Positions 50,850 to 59,309 of a stretch of DNA of 64,000 nt are shown piece after piece. The stretch spans positions 248,001 to 312,000 of the forward strand of contig NZ_JAELXV010000002.1 in the NCBI RefSeq assembly GCF_016427535.1, written 5' to 3'. Below the pieces are notes generated by a model that did not search any database, was not told the origin of the DNA, and saw only the letters and a list, made by a program, of their open reading frames with translations. The stretch is from Hymenobacter sp. BT559. GTDB lineage: Bacteria; Bacteroidota; Bacteroidia; Cytophagales; Hymenobacteraceae. Within the stretch, counting starts at the first letter, position 1. Every line of letters begins with the position of its first letter. Position numbers and translations under genes: made by a program.

Positions 50850-51770
50850 ATGATAATCAGGCCAAAAGACAATTGGCTGCGGCTGCTTTTTGTGTGGCGC
50901 GGCTCGGTGCTCCCGCAGATACTGCCGCGGCTGGGGGCGCTGTTGGTGCTGTCGGTGGCGGTAGTGCTGGCGCACGGCCAGCTATTTGCCTACAAGGTAC
51001 CCCTGACGGCGGCGCCATTTACCTTGTTTGGCGTCACGCTAGCCATCTTCCTGGGCTTCTACAACAACGCCAGCTATGACCGTTTTTGGGAAGGCCGCAA
51101 GCTCTGGGGTGCCCTGCTAAACACCACCCGCTCGCTCACGCGGCAAGCTCTGACCCTAGGGCCTAGCCCTAGCAACGCGCCCGAAACGGCGCATTTTGTA
51201 CGGCTGCTCATTGCCTTCGTGTATGCCCTCAAGCACCAGCTGCGCCGCACTGATGCCGCGCCCGACCTAGGCCGGCTGCTGCCCGCCCCACTGGCCCAAG
51301 CGGTGCAACAAGCCACCTTCAAACCCATGCTGCTACTGCTCGAACTGGGCCGCTGGGTGCAGCAGCGCCACGGCAACTCGCCCGCCGACCTAGGCGCCCA
51401 GCTGGCTTTCGACCACAATTTCAATCAACTCTCTGACATTGTGGGTGGCTGCGAGCGGCTGGCGGGCACGCCTATCCCGTTCACATACAGCGTAGTGCTA
51501 CACCGGACGGTGTACTTGTATTGCTTTTTGCTGCCATTTGGGCTGGTAGATAGCACAGGCTGGGCCACGCCGCTGATTGTGGCTTTTGTGGGCTATACGT
51601 TTATGGCGCTCGATGCCATCATGCGCGATATCGAGGAGCCCTTTGGCCTAGGCGATAATGATTTGGCTTTGAATACCATGAGCCACATGATAGAATCGAC
51701 CTTGCTCGAAATGGCCGGCGAGCCTTTGCCGCCCACGCTGGTGCGCCCGCACCAGTATGTGTTTGACTAA
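50850..51770 (+). CDS. Bestrophin family ion channel
   Basis: A 306-residue membrane protein with four or so helices. Family landmarks are PKDNWLRLLFVWRGSVLPQI, TLFGVTLAIFLGFYNNASYDRFWEGRKLWG and the C-terminal DAIMRDIEEPFGLGDNDLALNTM, which matches the bestrophin Ca-clasp region. Bacterial homologues are sodium- or cation-selective channels. Length is normal. Its gene ends 12 bases before the next start, so it is in an operon with the amidohydrolase. Confidence 0.93.
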   Translation: MIIRPKDNWLRLLFVWRGSVLPQILPRLGALLVLSVAVVLAHGQLFAYKVPLTAAPFTLFGVTLAIFLGFYNNASYDRFWEGRKLWGALLNTTRSLTRQALTLGPSPSNAPETAHFVRLLIAFVYALKHQLRRTDAAPDLGRLLPAPLAQAVQQATFKPMLLLLELGRWVQQRHGNSPADLGAQLAFDHNFNQLSDIVGGCERLAGTPIPFTYSVVLHRTVYLYCFLLPFGLVDSTGWATPLIVAFVGYTFMALDAIMRDIEEPFGLGDNDLALNTMSHMIESTLLEMAGEPLPPTLVRPHQYVFD

Positions 51771-51782
51771 GAGGCAAGGAGC

Positions 51783-53276
51783 GTGGCTCCGCGCCATCGT
51801 CTACCTACATTTGCTGCTCTCGGTTTTTGCTTGCTGCCTTTGAAACTGTTTTACTCATTTCTCGGCTTGAGCGCCGTTGTGCTAGTAGCCGCCACCACGC
51901 ACCGTGCTACACCGCCTCAGACTTACGACTTAGTTATCAACCACGTAACGGTGGTGGATGTAGAGACCGGCCAGCTACGCCCCAACCAAGTAGTAGCCGT
52001 AGCGCAGGGTAAAATTGTGCGCCTAGAGCCGGCTGGCAAAACCAGCTACCCCGCCCGGCAGCAGCTCGACGGCACCGGCCGCTACCTCATGCCGGGCCTC
52101 TGGGACATGCACGTGCATTTTCGGGGCGGCGATAGCCTAGCGGCGGCCAATAAAAAGAGTTTGACACTGTACCTGGCCCACGGCATCACGACGGTGCGTG
52201 ACTGCGGTGGCGACCTCACGCCCCGCATTTTCGAGTGGCGGCGCGAAGAAGCGGCGGGCACCCTGGCCGGTCCGCGCCTCTTCACCTCGGGGCCCAAAAT
52301 CGACGGGCCGGGCGCCACCTGGCCCGGCTCGCTGGAGGTGACAACACCCGCCCAGGTCAGCAAAGCCCTCGACTCGCTGCAACGGCTGAAGGTGGACTAC
52401 GTCAAGATTTACGACAGCAAAATCTCGGGCGAGGCCTACCTAAGCACGATTTCTCAGGCTGAGGCGCGCGGCATGAAAACCACCGGCCACATGCCCTACT
52501 CAGTGACCCTAGGCGAGGCGGTAAACCGCGGCCTTGATGCCACCGAGCACCTGTACTACGTCTTCAAAGCTTGCTCCAGTAAGGAAGACAGCCTCACGGC
52601 GCTGGTGCGCGCCAGCCTGGCTACGCCCAAGCCCCTAGGGCTGTTTGCGATGCTGCCGGCCGTGTACGACACCTACAGTCCGGCCGCCGCGGCCCGCATT
52701 TTCCGCCAGATGGCGGCGCACCACACGGCCGCTGTGCCCACGCTGGCCATTGGCAACACGCTGGCCAGCCTAGGCACTACCGACCACACCCACGATACGC
52801 TGCTGGCTTATATCGACCCCAAAATCCAGCGTACCTACACCAAGCGCCAAGCCAGTGCCCGGCAGCAGTCGGCCACCGCGCGGGCTTTCACCCAAAAGCT
52901 CGAAGCTAAGTTTATGACCCTCGTGCCGCAGATGCAGGCCGCCGGCGTCACCATCCTGGCAGGCTCCGACAGCGGGCCATTCAACTCCTACACCTACCCC
53001 GGCGCTTCGCTGCACGACGAGCTGCGCGAGCTGGTGCAAGCTGGCCTCACGCCCGCGCAGGCCCTACGGGCCGCCACCCTCAATGGCGCGCGGTTTATGG
53101 GCGTAGCCAATCGCACGGGCACCGTGGCCGTGGGCAAAGATGCCGACTTGCTCTTGCTGACCGCCAACCCATTGGCCAACGTGGCCAATGCCCGCAAACT
53201 ATCGGCTGTAGTGTCGCGGGGCAAAGTATACTCGGCGCCAACCTTAGCGGGTATGCTGCGGGTGATTAAAAACTAG
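51783..53276 (+). CDS. Exported amidohydrolase family protein
   Basis: A 497-residue imidazolonepropionase/prolidase-like amidohydrolase. Metal ligands are visible: the HxH of GLWDMHVHF, His in TTGHMPYSV and in ATEHLYYV and the catalytic Asp in ILAGSDSGPFN. The N-terminus carries a signal-like hydrophobic segment (FYSFLGLSAVVLVA). The GTG at 51783 starts 13 bases after the bestrophin gene, but a TTG at 51840 would give the neater signal peptide MKLFYSFLGLSAVVLVA; either is possible. Substrate unknown. Confidence 0.88.
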   Translation: MAPRHRLPTFAALGFCLLPLKLFYSFLGLSAVVLVAATTHRATPPQTYDLVINHVTVVDVETGQLRPNQVVAVAQGKIVRLEPAGKTSYPARQQLDGTGRYLMPGLWDMHVHFRGGDSLAAANKKSLTLYLAHGITTVRDCGGDLTPRIFEWRREEAAGTLAGPRLFTSGPKIDGPGATWPGSLEVTTPAQVSKALDSLQRLKVDYVKIYDSKISGEAYLSTISQAEARGMKTTGHMPYSVTLGEAVNRGLDATEHLYYVFKACSSKEDSLTALVRASLATPKPLGLFAMLPAVYDTYSPAAAARIFRQMAAHHTAAVPTLAIGNTLASLGTTDHTHDTLLAYIDPKIQRTYTKRQASARQQSATARAFTQKLEAKFMTLVPQMQAAGVTILAGSDSGPFNSYTYPGASLHDELRELVQAGLTPAQALRAATLNGARFMGVANRTGTVAVGKDADLLLLTANPLANVANARKLSAVVSRGKVYSAPTLAGMLRVIKN

Positions 53277-53305
53277 CCTAGGTGATAGTTTCAAGTACTT
53301 ACAAT

Positions 53306-53394
53306 CGTTTGTCATTGCGAGCGCAGCGAAGCAATCGCACCTGGTCGGTGGCCGTTCGGGTGCGATTGCTTCGCTGCGCTCGCAATGACAAACG
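53306..53394. repeat. Palindromic intergenic repeat, family A, copy 3
   Basis: CGTTTGTCATTGCGAGCGCA from 53306 is mirrored by TGCGCTCGCAATGACAAACG to 53394, arms of about 36 bases. The loop TGGTCGGTGGCCGTTC shares GCCGTTC with the other two copies. Convergent between the amidohydrolase and GH20 genes. Confidence 0.9.
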
Positions 53395-53421
53395 TGTATT
53401 GATTATAAGTCTATTACAGAA

Positions 53422-55281
53422 TTACTTCACCACAAACTCGGCGGGCGGGCTCTTGCGGCCGTTGGGCGCGATGGTGACGGCCCGCACCAGCAGTTGCCGG
53501 CCGACCGGTACCGCCAGGGGCTTGTTGTACAGCGTGGTAGTCTCGTCGGGCATGAGGCCGTCGAGGGTGTAGCGAATTTGGGCGCCGGGCACCAGCGAGC
53601 GGAGCGTGAACACGGCTTTATCGCCTTGCTTCACCATGCTCACGCTATCGAGACCTAGGGGCTCGGGCACGCGGTAATTGACTTTCTTGGCGTCGAGGCG
53701 GGCAAAGTGCTGGCTCATGCGCGGCACAAATTCGGGGTAGCTCTTGCGGGCCGCCGGCGTCCAGGCCACTTCCGACACGGCCAGCAGGCGCGGAAACAGC
53801 ATGTACTCCACTTTGTTGGGCGTCGTGACGTACTCGGTCCAGAGGTTGGCCTGCGGACCTAGGATGTGCTTCTGCTGCGCGGGCGTGAGCTCGGCGGGCA
53901 GCGGGTTGTAGTTATAAATCTTGTCCAGCGGCAGGTAGCCTGAAATATGCAGCGGCTCGTTGGGGCTGTGGGGCACGGGGTTTTGGCCGGCGTCGATGTA
54001 GAGGTAGCCGGCCGGCGTCATCACTACGTCGTTGCCGTGCTTGGCGGCTTCGATGCCCGCCTTCTCGCCGCGCCAGCTCATCACGGTGGCGTCGGCGTCG
54101 ATGCCGCCCTCTAGTATCTCGTCCCAGCCGATGAGCTTTTTGCCTTTCGTAGCCAAGAATTTCTCGATGCGGCGATTAAACCAGCCCTGCACCTGCTCGA
54201 CGTCGGTGAAGCCTTCGCGCTTCATAATCTCTTGCACAGCAGCGCTTTCCTTCCAGCGGGTTTTGGGCGCCTCGTCGCCGCCGATGTGCACGTACTTGCC
54301 TGGAAAGAGGGCAGCTACCTCGGTCAGCACGTCCTCGAAGAAGCGGAAGGCGGGCTCGGTTGGGCACACGATGTCCTCGTTCACGCCCCACATGGTCCAG
54401 GGGGTGTAGGTGCCGGGCCGGCAAGCCAACTCGGGGTAGGCGGCCAGCACCGCCACCGAGTGGCCGGGCATCTCAATTTCGGGCACGATGGTGACGTAGC
54501 GGCGCTTGGCGTAGGCTACCACGTCGCGAATCTGCTCCTGGGTATAAAAGCCGCCGTAGGGCTGGCCGTCGTACTTAAAGTCCTCCGGCTTTTTGAACGT
54601 CTGCTGCGCGCCAATCAGGGTTTCCTTGCGGACGGAGCTGATTTGGGTGAGCTTGGGATACTTCTTGATTTCGATGCGCCAGCCCTGGTCGTCGGTTAGG
54701 TGCCAGTGAAAGGTATTGAGCTTGTAGCTGGCCAAGAAGTCGATGTACTTCTTTACAAAATCAACCGAGAAGAAGTGGCGGCTCACGTCGAGGTGCAAGC
54801 CGCGCCACTGAAAGGCCGGCTCGTCGGCAATGCGTACGTAGGGCAGGCTCGTGCTGACGCTGGGCCGCGGCGGCAGCAGTTGCAGCAGCGTTTGGGCCCC
54901 GTAGAAGAGCCCCGGCCCGCTGGCCGCCGTGAGCTGCACGCCCGCCTTATCGACCACCAGCCGGTAGCCCTCGGCGCTGGGCACGGTGCTGGCCGTGAGT
55001 AGCTTAATCTGCGCGCCCGCCGCACTGTTGCTGACCGTTACCGTTTTGCCGAGCGGCGCCAGCATTTCCTTGAGCAGGCTGGCCACGTTTTGGGCGTCTT
55101 TGCTGGGGGCGTAAACGCTGATTTTTTGGGGCAGCGCGTAGGTGCCGGCCGAGGTGCTCACCTCGCGGGGCAGCGGAATGAGACCTAGGCGCTGGGCGGG
55201 CTGCTGGGCAAGGGCGGGCTGGCTGGCCAGCAGTCCCGCCGCCAGTACACTGACTAGCCGGGTAGAAAAGGATGTGGACAT
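53422..55281 (-). CDS. Beta-N-acetylhexosaminidase, GH20
   Basis: A 619-residue secreted enzyme (signal ending ALAQ). An N-terminal GH20b-like domain spans about 35-150 and the catalytic barrel about 150-500, with HLTDDQGWRIEI, the Asp-Glu pair in HIGGDEAPK and WDEILEGG downstream. The last 90 or so residues form a beta-rich chitobiase C-terminal domain (ALFTLRSLVPGAQIRYTLDGLMP). It removes terminal GlcNAc or GalNAc from glycans. ATG at 55281 chosen because it begins the signal peptide. Confidence 0.94.
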   Translation of the reverse strand: MSTSFSTRLVSVLAAGLLASQPALAQQPAQRLGLIPLPREVSTSAGTYALPQKISVYAPSKDAQNVASLLKEMLAPLGKTVTVSNSAAGAQIKLLTASTVPSAEGYRLVVDKAGVQLTAASGPGLFYGAQTLLQLLPPRPSVSTSLPYVRIADEPAFQWRGLHLDVSRHFFSVDFVKKYIDFLASYKLNTFHWHLTDDQGWRIEIKKYPKLTQISSVRKETLIGAQQTFKKPEDFKYDGQPYGGFYTQEQIRDVVAYAKRRYVTIVPEIEMPGHSVAVLAAYPELACRPGTYTPWTMWGVNEDIVCPTEPAFRFFEDVLTEVAALFPGKYVHIGGDEAPKTRWKESAAVQEIMKREGFTDVEQVQGWFNRRIEKFLATKGKKLIGWDEILEGGIDADATVMSWRGEKAGIEAAKHGNDVVMTPAGYLYIDAGQNPVPHSPNEPLHISGYLPLDKIYNYNPLPAELTPAQQKHILGPQANLWTEYVTTPNKVEYMLFPRLLAVSEVAWTPAARKSYPEFVPRMSQHFARLDAKKVNYRVPEPLGLDSVSMVKQGDKAVFTLRSLVPGAQIRYTLDGLMPDETTTLYNKPLAVPVGRQLLVRAVTIAPNGRKSPPAEFVVK

Positions 55282-55436
55282 AGGGGAAGCTTGGTAGAAG
55301 GCGTGGGGCGAAAATACCAGCACAGCGGGTTGGGCCCAGCTAAATGCCGCGTCTGTACCTGCCTAGGGCAACCGCCAGCAAGTGGTTAGCCGTATGCGTG
55401 GCGTATCAATTTTCTAGCGCAACGCGCCTCTCACGC

Positions 55437-56039
55437 ATGGCAACTTTCGAAGACAACTTAGGCGGACGGCTGGCCCTGCTGGCCCCCGATGACATGAGCT
55501 CCGACCAAAAAAAGCTCTATAACCAACTGCAAGACACCATTGTGCCTTGGGCGAAGGCATCGGGCTTCCAGGCCGCCACCTTCGACGACCGCCTGATAGG
55601 ACCATGCAATGCCATGCTGCGCAGCCCGCTCATCAGCAAGGCCCTCATGAGCGTAATAGCCGCCGAAGGCGAGCACACCTCGCTGAGCGAGAAAGTGCGG
55701 CAAGTCGTGATTCTGACGACTGCTGCCGCGTGGCACGTCGCGTATGAGCTGTACGCCCACACCGCTGTGGGCCGGCAGGCAGGCTTCGACGAGGCGACTC
55801 TTCAGCAGTTGGTAGCCGGCCAAAAGCCCGCCACGCTATCAGCCGATGAGGCCGTGGCCTACGACTTCACCCACCGCCTGGCCACCACCCACCAAATAGA
55901 CCCCGCGCTCTACGAGCAAGCCATTGTGACCTTCGGCGAGAAGGGCGTGGTAGATATGATAGTGCTGGCCGGCCAGTACATGACCATCGGCGGGTTGCTC
56001 AACACTTTTGCCGTGCCCGCGCCTACAGCGACTGCCTAG
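55437..56039 (+). CDS. Carboxymuconolactone decarboxylase-like protein
   Basis: A 200-residue soluble protein of the CMD/AhpD superfamily: LSEKVRQVVILTTAAAWHVAYELYAHTAVGRQAGFDEATLQQL. The usual CxxC peroxidase pair of AhpD is absent: this segment reads WHVAYELYAH. Hence peroxidase activity is unlikely, and a gamma-carboxymuconolactone-type activity is more so. Divergent from GH20. Confidence 0.85.
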   Translation: MATFEDNLGGRLALLAPDDMSSDQKKLYNQLQDTIVPWAKASGFQAATFDDRLIGPCNAMLRSPLISKALMSVIAAEGEHTSLSEKVRQVVILTTAAAWHVAYELYAHTAVGRQAGFDEATLQQLVAGQKPATLSADEAVAYDFTHRLATTHQIDPALYEQAIVTFGEKGVVDMIVLAGQYMTIGGLLNTFAVPAPTATA

Positions 56040-56048
56040 AGAAGTGGA

Positions 56049-56147
56049 ACCCCGACCCCTCCCCTCCGGGAGAGGGGAGCCAACCGCAAGCGGACGTATC
56101 CAGTCGTCAGGCTCCCCTCTCCCGGAGGGGAGGGGTCGGGGGTGGGG
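56049..56147. repeat. Palindromic intergenic repeat, family C, copy 2
   Basis: ACCCCGACCCCTCCCCTCC on the left and GGAGGGGAGGGGTCGGGGGT on the right. The loop reads GCCAACCGCAAGCGGACG...TCGTCAGGCTC, the reverse complement of the loop at 34904-35018 with small changes, so the two copies are in opposite orientation. Confidence 0.9.
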
Positions 56148-56155
56148 TCTAGGCC

Positions 56156-56908
56156 TCACACCCGCTGCAAGGCCCACAGGCTGACGTGCAGCGGCCCGCC
56201 TGCGTGCAGCACCGGCTCGCCCACTGGCGTGGGCAGGCCGTGGCCCTCAACTAGGTCCGACTCGAAGCTCAGGAGCTCGACGCTGCGCAACGGCCACGGG
56301 TCGTGCGAAATGCGCCCGCGGTACAGCCGTTGGCCTTGCTCGCAGGCGGCGTAGAGGCAGTAGCGCTCGGTGAGGAAAAAGGCCAGCGAGCCTGGCTCGC
56401 TGGGGGGCAGTGCCTCGCCGAGCTGCCAGGTGGCGCTGAAGTGCGCATGTGGCGCGCCATTGTGTACGCGGTGGCCGGTGTAGTGCAGGCGCTCGGCAGT
56501 GAGCCGCTCTAGGGTAAGCTGCGCCCGAAAATACGGTAGGTGAAAAAACGTGCGCGCGGCCCACACGGCCAGCGCATTGGTGGCATCGAGCGAGAAAAAC
56601 CACACGCCGGGTACCCCGTCGAGGTGCACGTAAGTGCGCACGTTCAGCTCCAAAAACTCGCGCACGCCGGGCACCGGCGGTGTCACGCGGCTGCGCACGT
56701 CCCACATCCGAAACGGCACAATGGCCAGCCACGCCATGCCATCGTAGGTATCGACCTGCAAGCGCGGCGGCAGGTGCGGCTGAATGACCTCGGCCGGCAC
56801 CGGCCAGTGCATAAATAGCAGGTCGCCCCAATCCTGGTACATGAGCGGCCGGCCCGCGGGGCGCTCGCGCAGGGCCAAGCGGTCGGCTAGGGTAGGGGAG
56901 ATGGGCAT
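56156..56908 (-). CDS. DUF2071 (YqjF) family protein
   Basis: A 250-residue soluble protein of the DUF2071/YqjF family: MYQDWGDLLFMHWPVPAEVIQPHLPPRLQVDTYDGMAWLAIVPFRMWDVR, FLELNVRTYVH, GVWFFSLDATNALAVWAARTFFHLPYF, FLTERYCLY. The fold resembles acetoacetate decarboxylase, but the catalytic Lys pair was not identified. Role unknown. Its N-terminus is preceded by a short spacer before a rhodanese gene on the same strand. Confidence 0.85.
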   Translation of the reverse strand: MPISPTLADRLALRERPAGRPLMYQDWGDLLFMHWPVPAEVIQPHLPPRLQVDTYDGMAWLAIVPFRMWDVRSRVTPPVPGVREFLELNVRTYVHLDGVPGVWFFSLDATNALAVWAARTFFHLPYFRAQLTLERLTAERLHYTGHRVHNGAPHAHFSATWQLGEALPPSEPGSLAFFLTERYCLYAACEQGQRLYRGRISHDPWPLRSVELLSFESDLVEGHGLPTPVGEPVLHAGGPLHVSLWALQRV

Positions 56909-56959
56909 GGGCTTAGTAGTATAACGGATAACTGGCTTCTACTACGTACCAGCTTACTA

Positions 56960-57283
56960 TTAGTACAGCGCCACCGATGGGTCCACCTCGCGGCTCCAGG
57001 CGTCGATGCCACCATTCAAGTTAAGCAAATTTTGGCGACCTAGGCGATGCTGCAAGTAGCCCAGCGCCTGCGCCGAGCGCACGCCGTGGTGACAAATAAG
57101 CACCACGGGCCCCTCAGTGCGGATTTCGGCGGCGCGGCGCGGCACTTCGCCCAGCGGAATAAGCACGCTGCCCGCGATGCGGCAGTAGTCAAATTCCATT
57201 TCCTCGCGCACGTCTACGAGCTGAATATCTTCGCCGGCCGCCAAGCGGGCGTGCAGCGCGGCGGGAGTAAGGTCGGGTAGCAT
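56960..57283 (-). CDS. Single-domain rhodanese
   Basis: A 107-residue cytoplasmic sulfurtransferase: DIQLVDVREEMEFDYCRIAGSVLIPLGE, active loop ICHHGVRSAQALGYL with Cys near 66, and LLNLNGGIDAWSREVDPSV. The loop CHHGVRS is usual in ThiF/MoeB-linked or GlpE-type enzymes. It is preceded by a -7 box 4 bases from the ATG. Confidence 0.92.
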   Translation of the reverse strand: MLPDLTPAALHARLAAGEDIQLVDVREEMEFDYCRIAGSVLIPLGEVPRRAAEIRTEGPVVLICHHGVRSAQALGYLQHRLGRQNLLNLNGGIDAWSREVDPSVALY

Positions 57284-57287
57284 AGCA

Positions 57288-57295
57288 CAAAAATA
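57288..57295 (-). promoter_or_regulatory. -7 box close to the rhodanese start
   Basis: On the minus strand TATTTTTG is followed by TGCT and then the ATG of the rhodanese gene. The same spacing occurs at gpmI and nadC and predicts a leaderless transcript. Confidence 0.5.
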
Positions 57296-57337
57296 CCCCG
57301 GCGGGCTACCTTGCGCGGCTTTTAAAGCTTATTGCTC

Positions 57338-57967
57338 ATGCTGCTTTTTGCGTTTTCTGAGGTGCAGGCTATGGTGGTGCAGGCCCTGCGCGGCACTTCC
57401 GCCCTCGAATGGCTGGCCGTGCTCACCGGCTTTGCCTGCGTGTGGCTGGCCGCCCGCGAGTCGCTCCTCAACTTTCCCATTGCTATTGTTAGCTGCCTGC
57501 TCTATATCCTCATCTACTACCAAAAAGCGCTGTACGCCGACAGTGGCTTGCAGGTGATGTTTATCGCGCTGAGCGCCTACGGCTGGTACGAGTGGCTGTA
57601 CGGTGGCCGCAACCAGACGCCGCTGGCCATTGCGCACACCACAGTCGCCGAGTGGGGCCTAGGGGCCGGGTTCATCGCCGTGTTCACGGCGGGCTTCGGC
57701 TACTACCTGACGCACCATACCGATTCATCGTTTCCGTACCTCGACAGCTTCACGACGGGTACCAGCCTGGTAGCGCAGTTTCTGCTGATGCGCAAGCGCC
57801 TCGAAAATTGGTGGTTGTGGCTACTCGTCGATGTTATCTATGTGCCCGTGCTCTGGGTCAAGGAACTGTACCCAACCAGCCTACTTTACGCGCTCTATCT
57901 AGGCTTGGCCGCGTATGGCTACTGGCAGTGGTTACGCGAAGTGCGAATGCGTAAGGCAGTTGTCTGA
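57338..57967 (+). CDS. pnuC: PnuC family vitamin transporter
   Basis: A 209-residue membrane protein with six or seven helices. Family blocks are NFPIAIVSCLLYILIYYQKALYADSGLQVMFIALSAYGWYEWLYGG and DSFTTGTSLVAQFLLMRKRLENWWLWLLVDVIYVPVLWVKELYPTSLLYALYLGLA. PnuC imports nicotinamide riboside; some members (PnuT) take thiamine. Here a NadR-like kinase gene lies 1.3 kb downstream, favouring nicotinamide riboside; a TPP-riboswitch-linked receptor 4 kb downstream leaves thiamine possible. I preferred the ATG at 57338 to a TTG two codons upstream. Confidence 0.88.
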   Translation: MLLFAFSEVQAMVVQALRGTSALEWLAVLTGFACVWLAARESLLNFPIAIVSCLLYILIYYQKALYADSGLQVMFIALSAYGWYEWLYGGRNQTPLAIAHTTVAEWGLGAGFIAVFTAGFGYYLTHHTDSSFPYLDSFTTGTSLVAQFLLMRKRLENWWLWLLVDVIYVPVLWVKELYPTSLLYALYLGLAAYGYWQWLREVRMRKAVV

Positions 57968-58092
57968 TAATAAGTTACTTTATTTGCTGGCGTAATAAGC
58001 TGGTGGTCGCTACTACGTGGCAGTTGGTGCTTGGGTACCTAGGTAGGTGCTTGCTAATTAAGTTATTCACTTGTTTACCCCCACCCATTAAA

Positions 58093-59286
58093 ATGTCGCT
58101 CACTACCCACCGACTTAGCTTTCAAAACTGGCTGACTTGCTGTGGGGTGCTGGCTATCCTGCTGGGATGTGCCACTGCAGCCGCTGCTCAAACTACCGTA
58201 GTGGTACCTCTCGCCAAGCTAAATGAGTTTAATCAACGGACATTTCTCAACTCCGACTCAGCGCAGCAAATCAAACCCTTGCTAAAGGACTTGCAGCACT
58301 ACATGCTGAAATATCTGATAGTGGGTGGGCAGCCTGACCAGCCGCCTGCGCAGCGGCTCAACTTTCTAATTGGCCGCGATAAGCAGAACAACATTGTATT
58401 TGTGCCTGCCGAGCCTGGCACACTTAAGCTGCGCCTGCAAGACAAGCAAGTATTGCCCGCCACACCGGGCGAGCCAAAGCCTCGGCCATTTCAGCTACAG
58501 ATACGGGGGCTGCATGGCCCCTTGAGGCTACAGCTACGGCCCGTAGTATATGTGCCGAAAGGTGTGAATATCACTCTTTTTAAAAAGAATGATTTGCTGC
58601 TTCTACTGGAATTTTCGGCAGATACTGGTGGTCTGCTCTCTGTTGGTCAGCAAGAGATAGCACTCCGGGCTAAACCAGATGGGTTGGTTTACACCGATGC
58701 AGGGGCAGCAGTTAAGGTGCTAGATGACCAACACAAAGGCCGAGCTTATAAAATAGGCGAATCATTCCTGGCTAACGGGCACTTGGTAACGCTGCGGCAC
58801 ATCAGCGCGGGCGGCGATAGCCTAACGGTGCAAGTAGCCGAGTCAGCGAGAGTTACCCGTGTTTTTGGTAGCGATGCTGGCTTCGCTTTTCAGCCGGCCA
58901 CGCTTGCCGATGTGCAAGGGCGAGTGGTATCGCTGACCGGCACCGAACGTCCCTTGGTGCTAGACTTCTGGGGTACTTGGTGCGGCCCTTGCGTAGCGCT
59001 CACGCCCAACCTAAAAGCATTGCACCAGCAGTATGCAGCCACGGCGGATATCGTCAGCATCGCCCTTGATGATGCAGATAAGGTCAAACAATACTTGGCC
59101 AGCAATACGATTGGGTGGACTAATATTGCCATTCCTCAAAAGCAAGCAGAAGCCTCGCTTATCAATCGCCTAGGTGTCGAAGACTATCCCACTTTCATCT
59201 TGATTCACAAGGGCGTGATTCAGTACCGCGGAACGGGCGAAGCGGGTTTGAAAGAACTAACTCAACAACTGGCGCAACTTAAATAG
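58093..59286 (+). CDS. TlpA/thioredoxin-like exported protein
   Basis: A 397-residue exported protein. The N-terminus (MSLTTHRLSFQNWLTCCGVLAILLGCATAAAAQ) is a signal peptide, with a possible lipobox (LLGC). A region of about 250 residues, unfamiliar to me, follows; then a thioredoxin domain (about 280-395) with LDFWGTWCGPCVALTPNLKALH, the WCGPC active site, and the cis-Pro in DYPTFILI. It is likely a periplasmic disulfide reductase. Its gene lies between pnuC and the NadR-like kinase gene and has lower GC than both. Start at 58093 is chosen for the signal peptide. Confidence 0.85.
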   Translation: MSLTTHRLSFQNWLTCCGVLAILLGCATAAAAQTTVVVPLAKLNEFNQRTFLNSDSAQQIKPLLKDLQHYMLKYLIVGGQPDQPPAQRLNFLIGRDKQNNIVFVPAEPGTLKLRLQDKQVLPATPGEPKPRPFQLQIRGLHGPLRLQLRPVVYVPKGVNITLFKKNDLLLLLEFSADTGGLLSVGQQEIALRAKPDGLVYTDAGAAVKVLDDQHKGRAYKIGESFLANGHLVTLRHISAGGDSLTVQVAESARVTRVFGSDAGFAFQPATLADVQGRVVSLTGTERPLVLDFWGTWCGPCVALTPNLKALHQQYAATADIVSIALDDADKVKQYLASNTIGWTNIAIPQKQAEASLINRLGVEDYPTFILIHKGVIQYRGTGEAGLKELTQQLAQLK

Positions 59287-59309
59287 CCTCTCGAGTACTC
59301 TCTTTTTTA

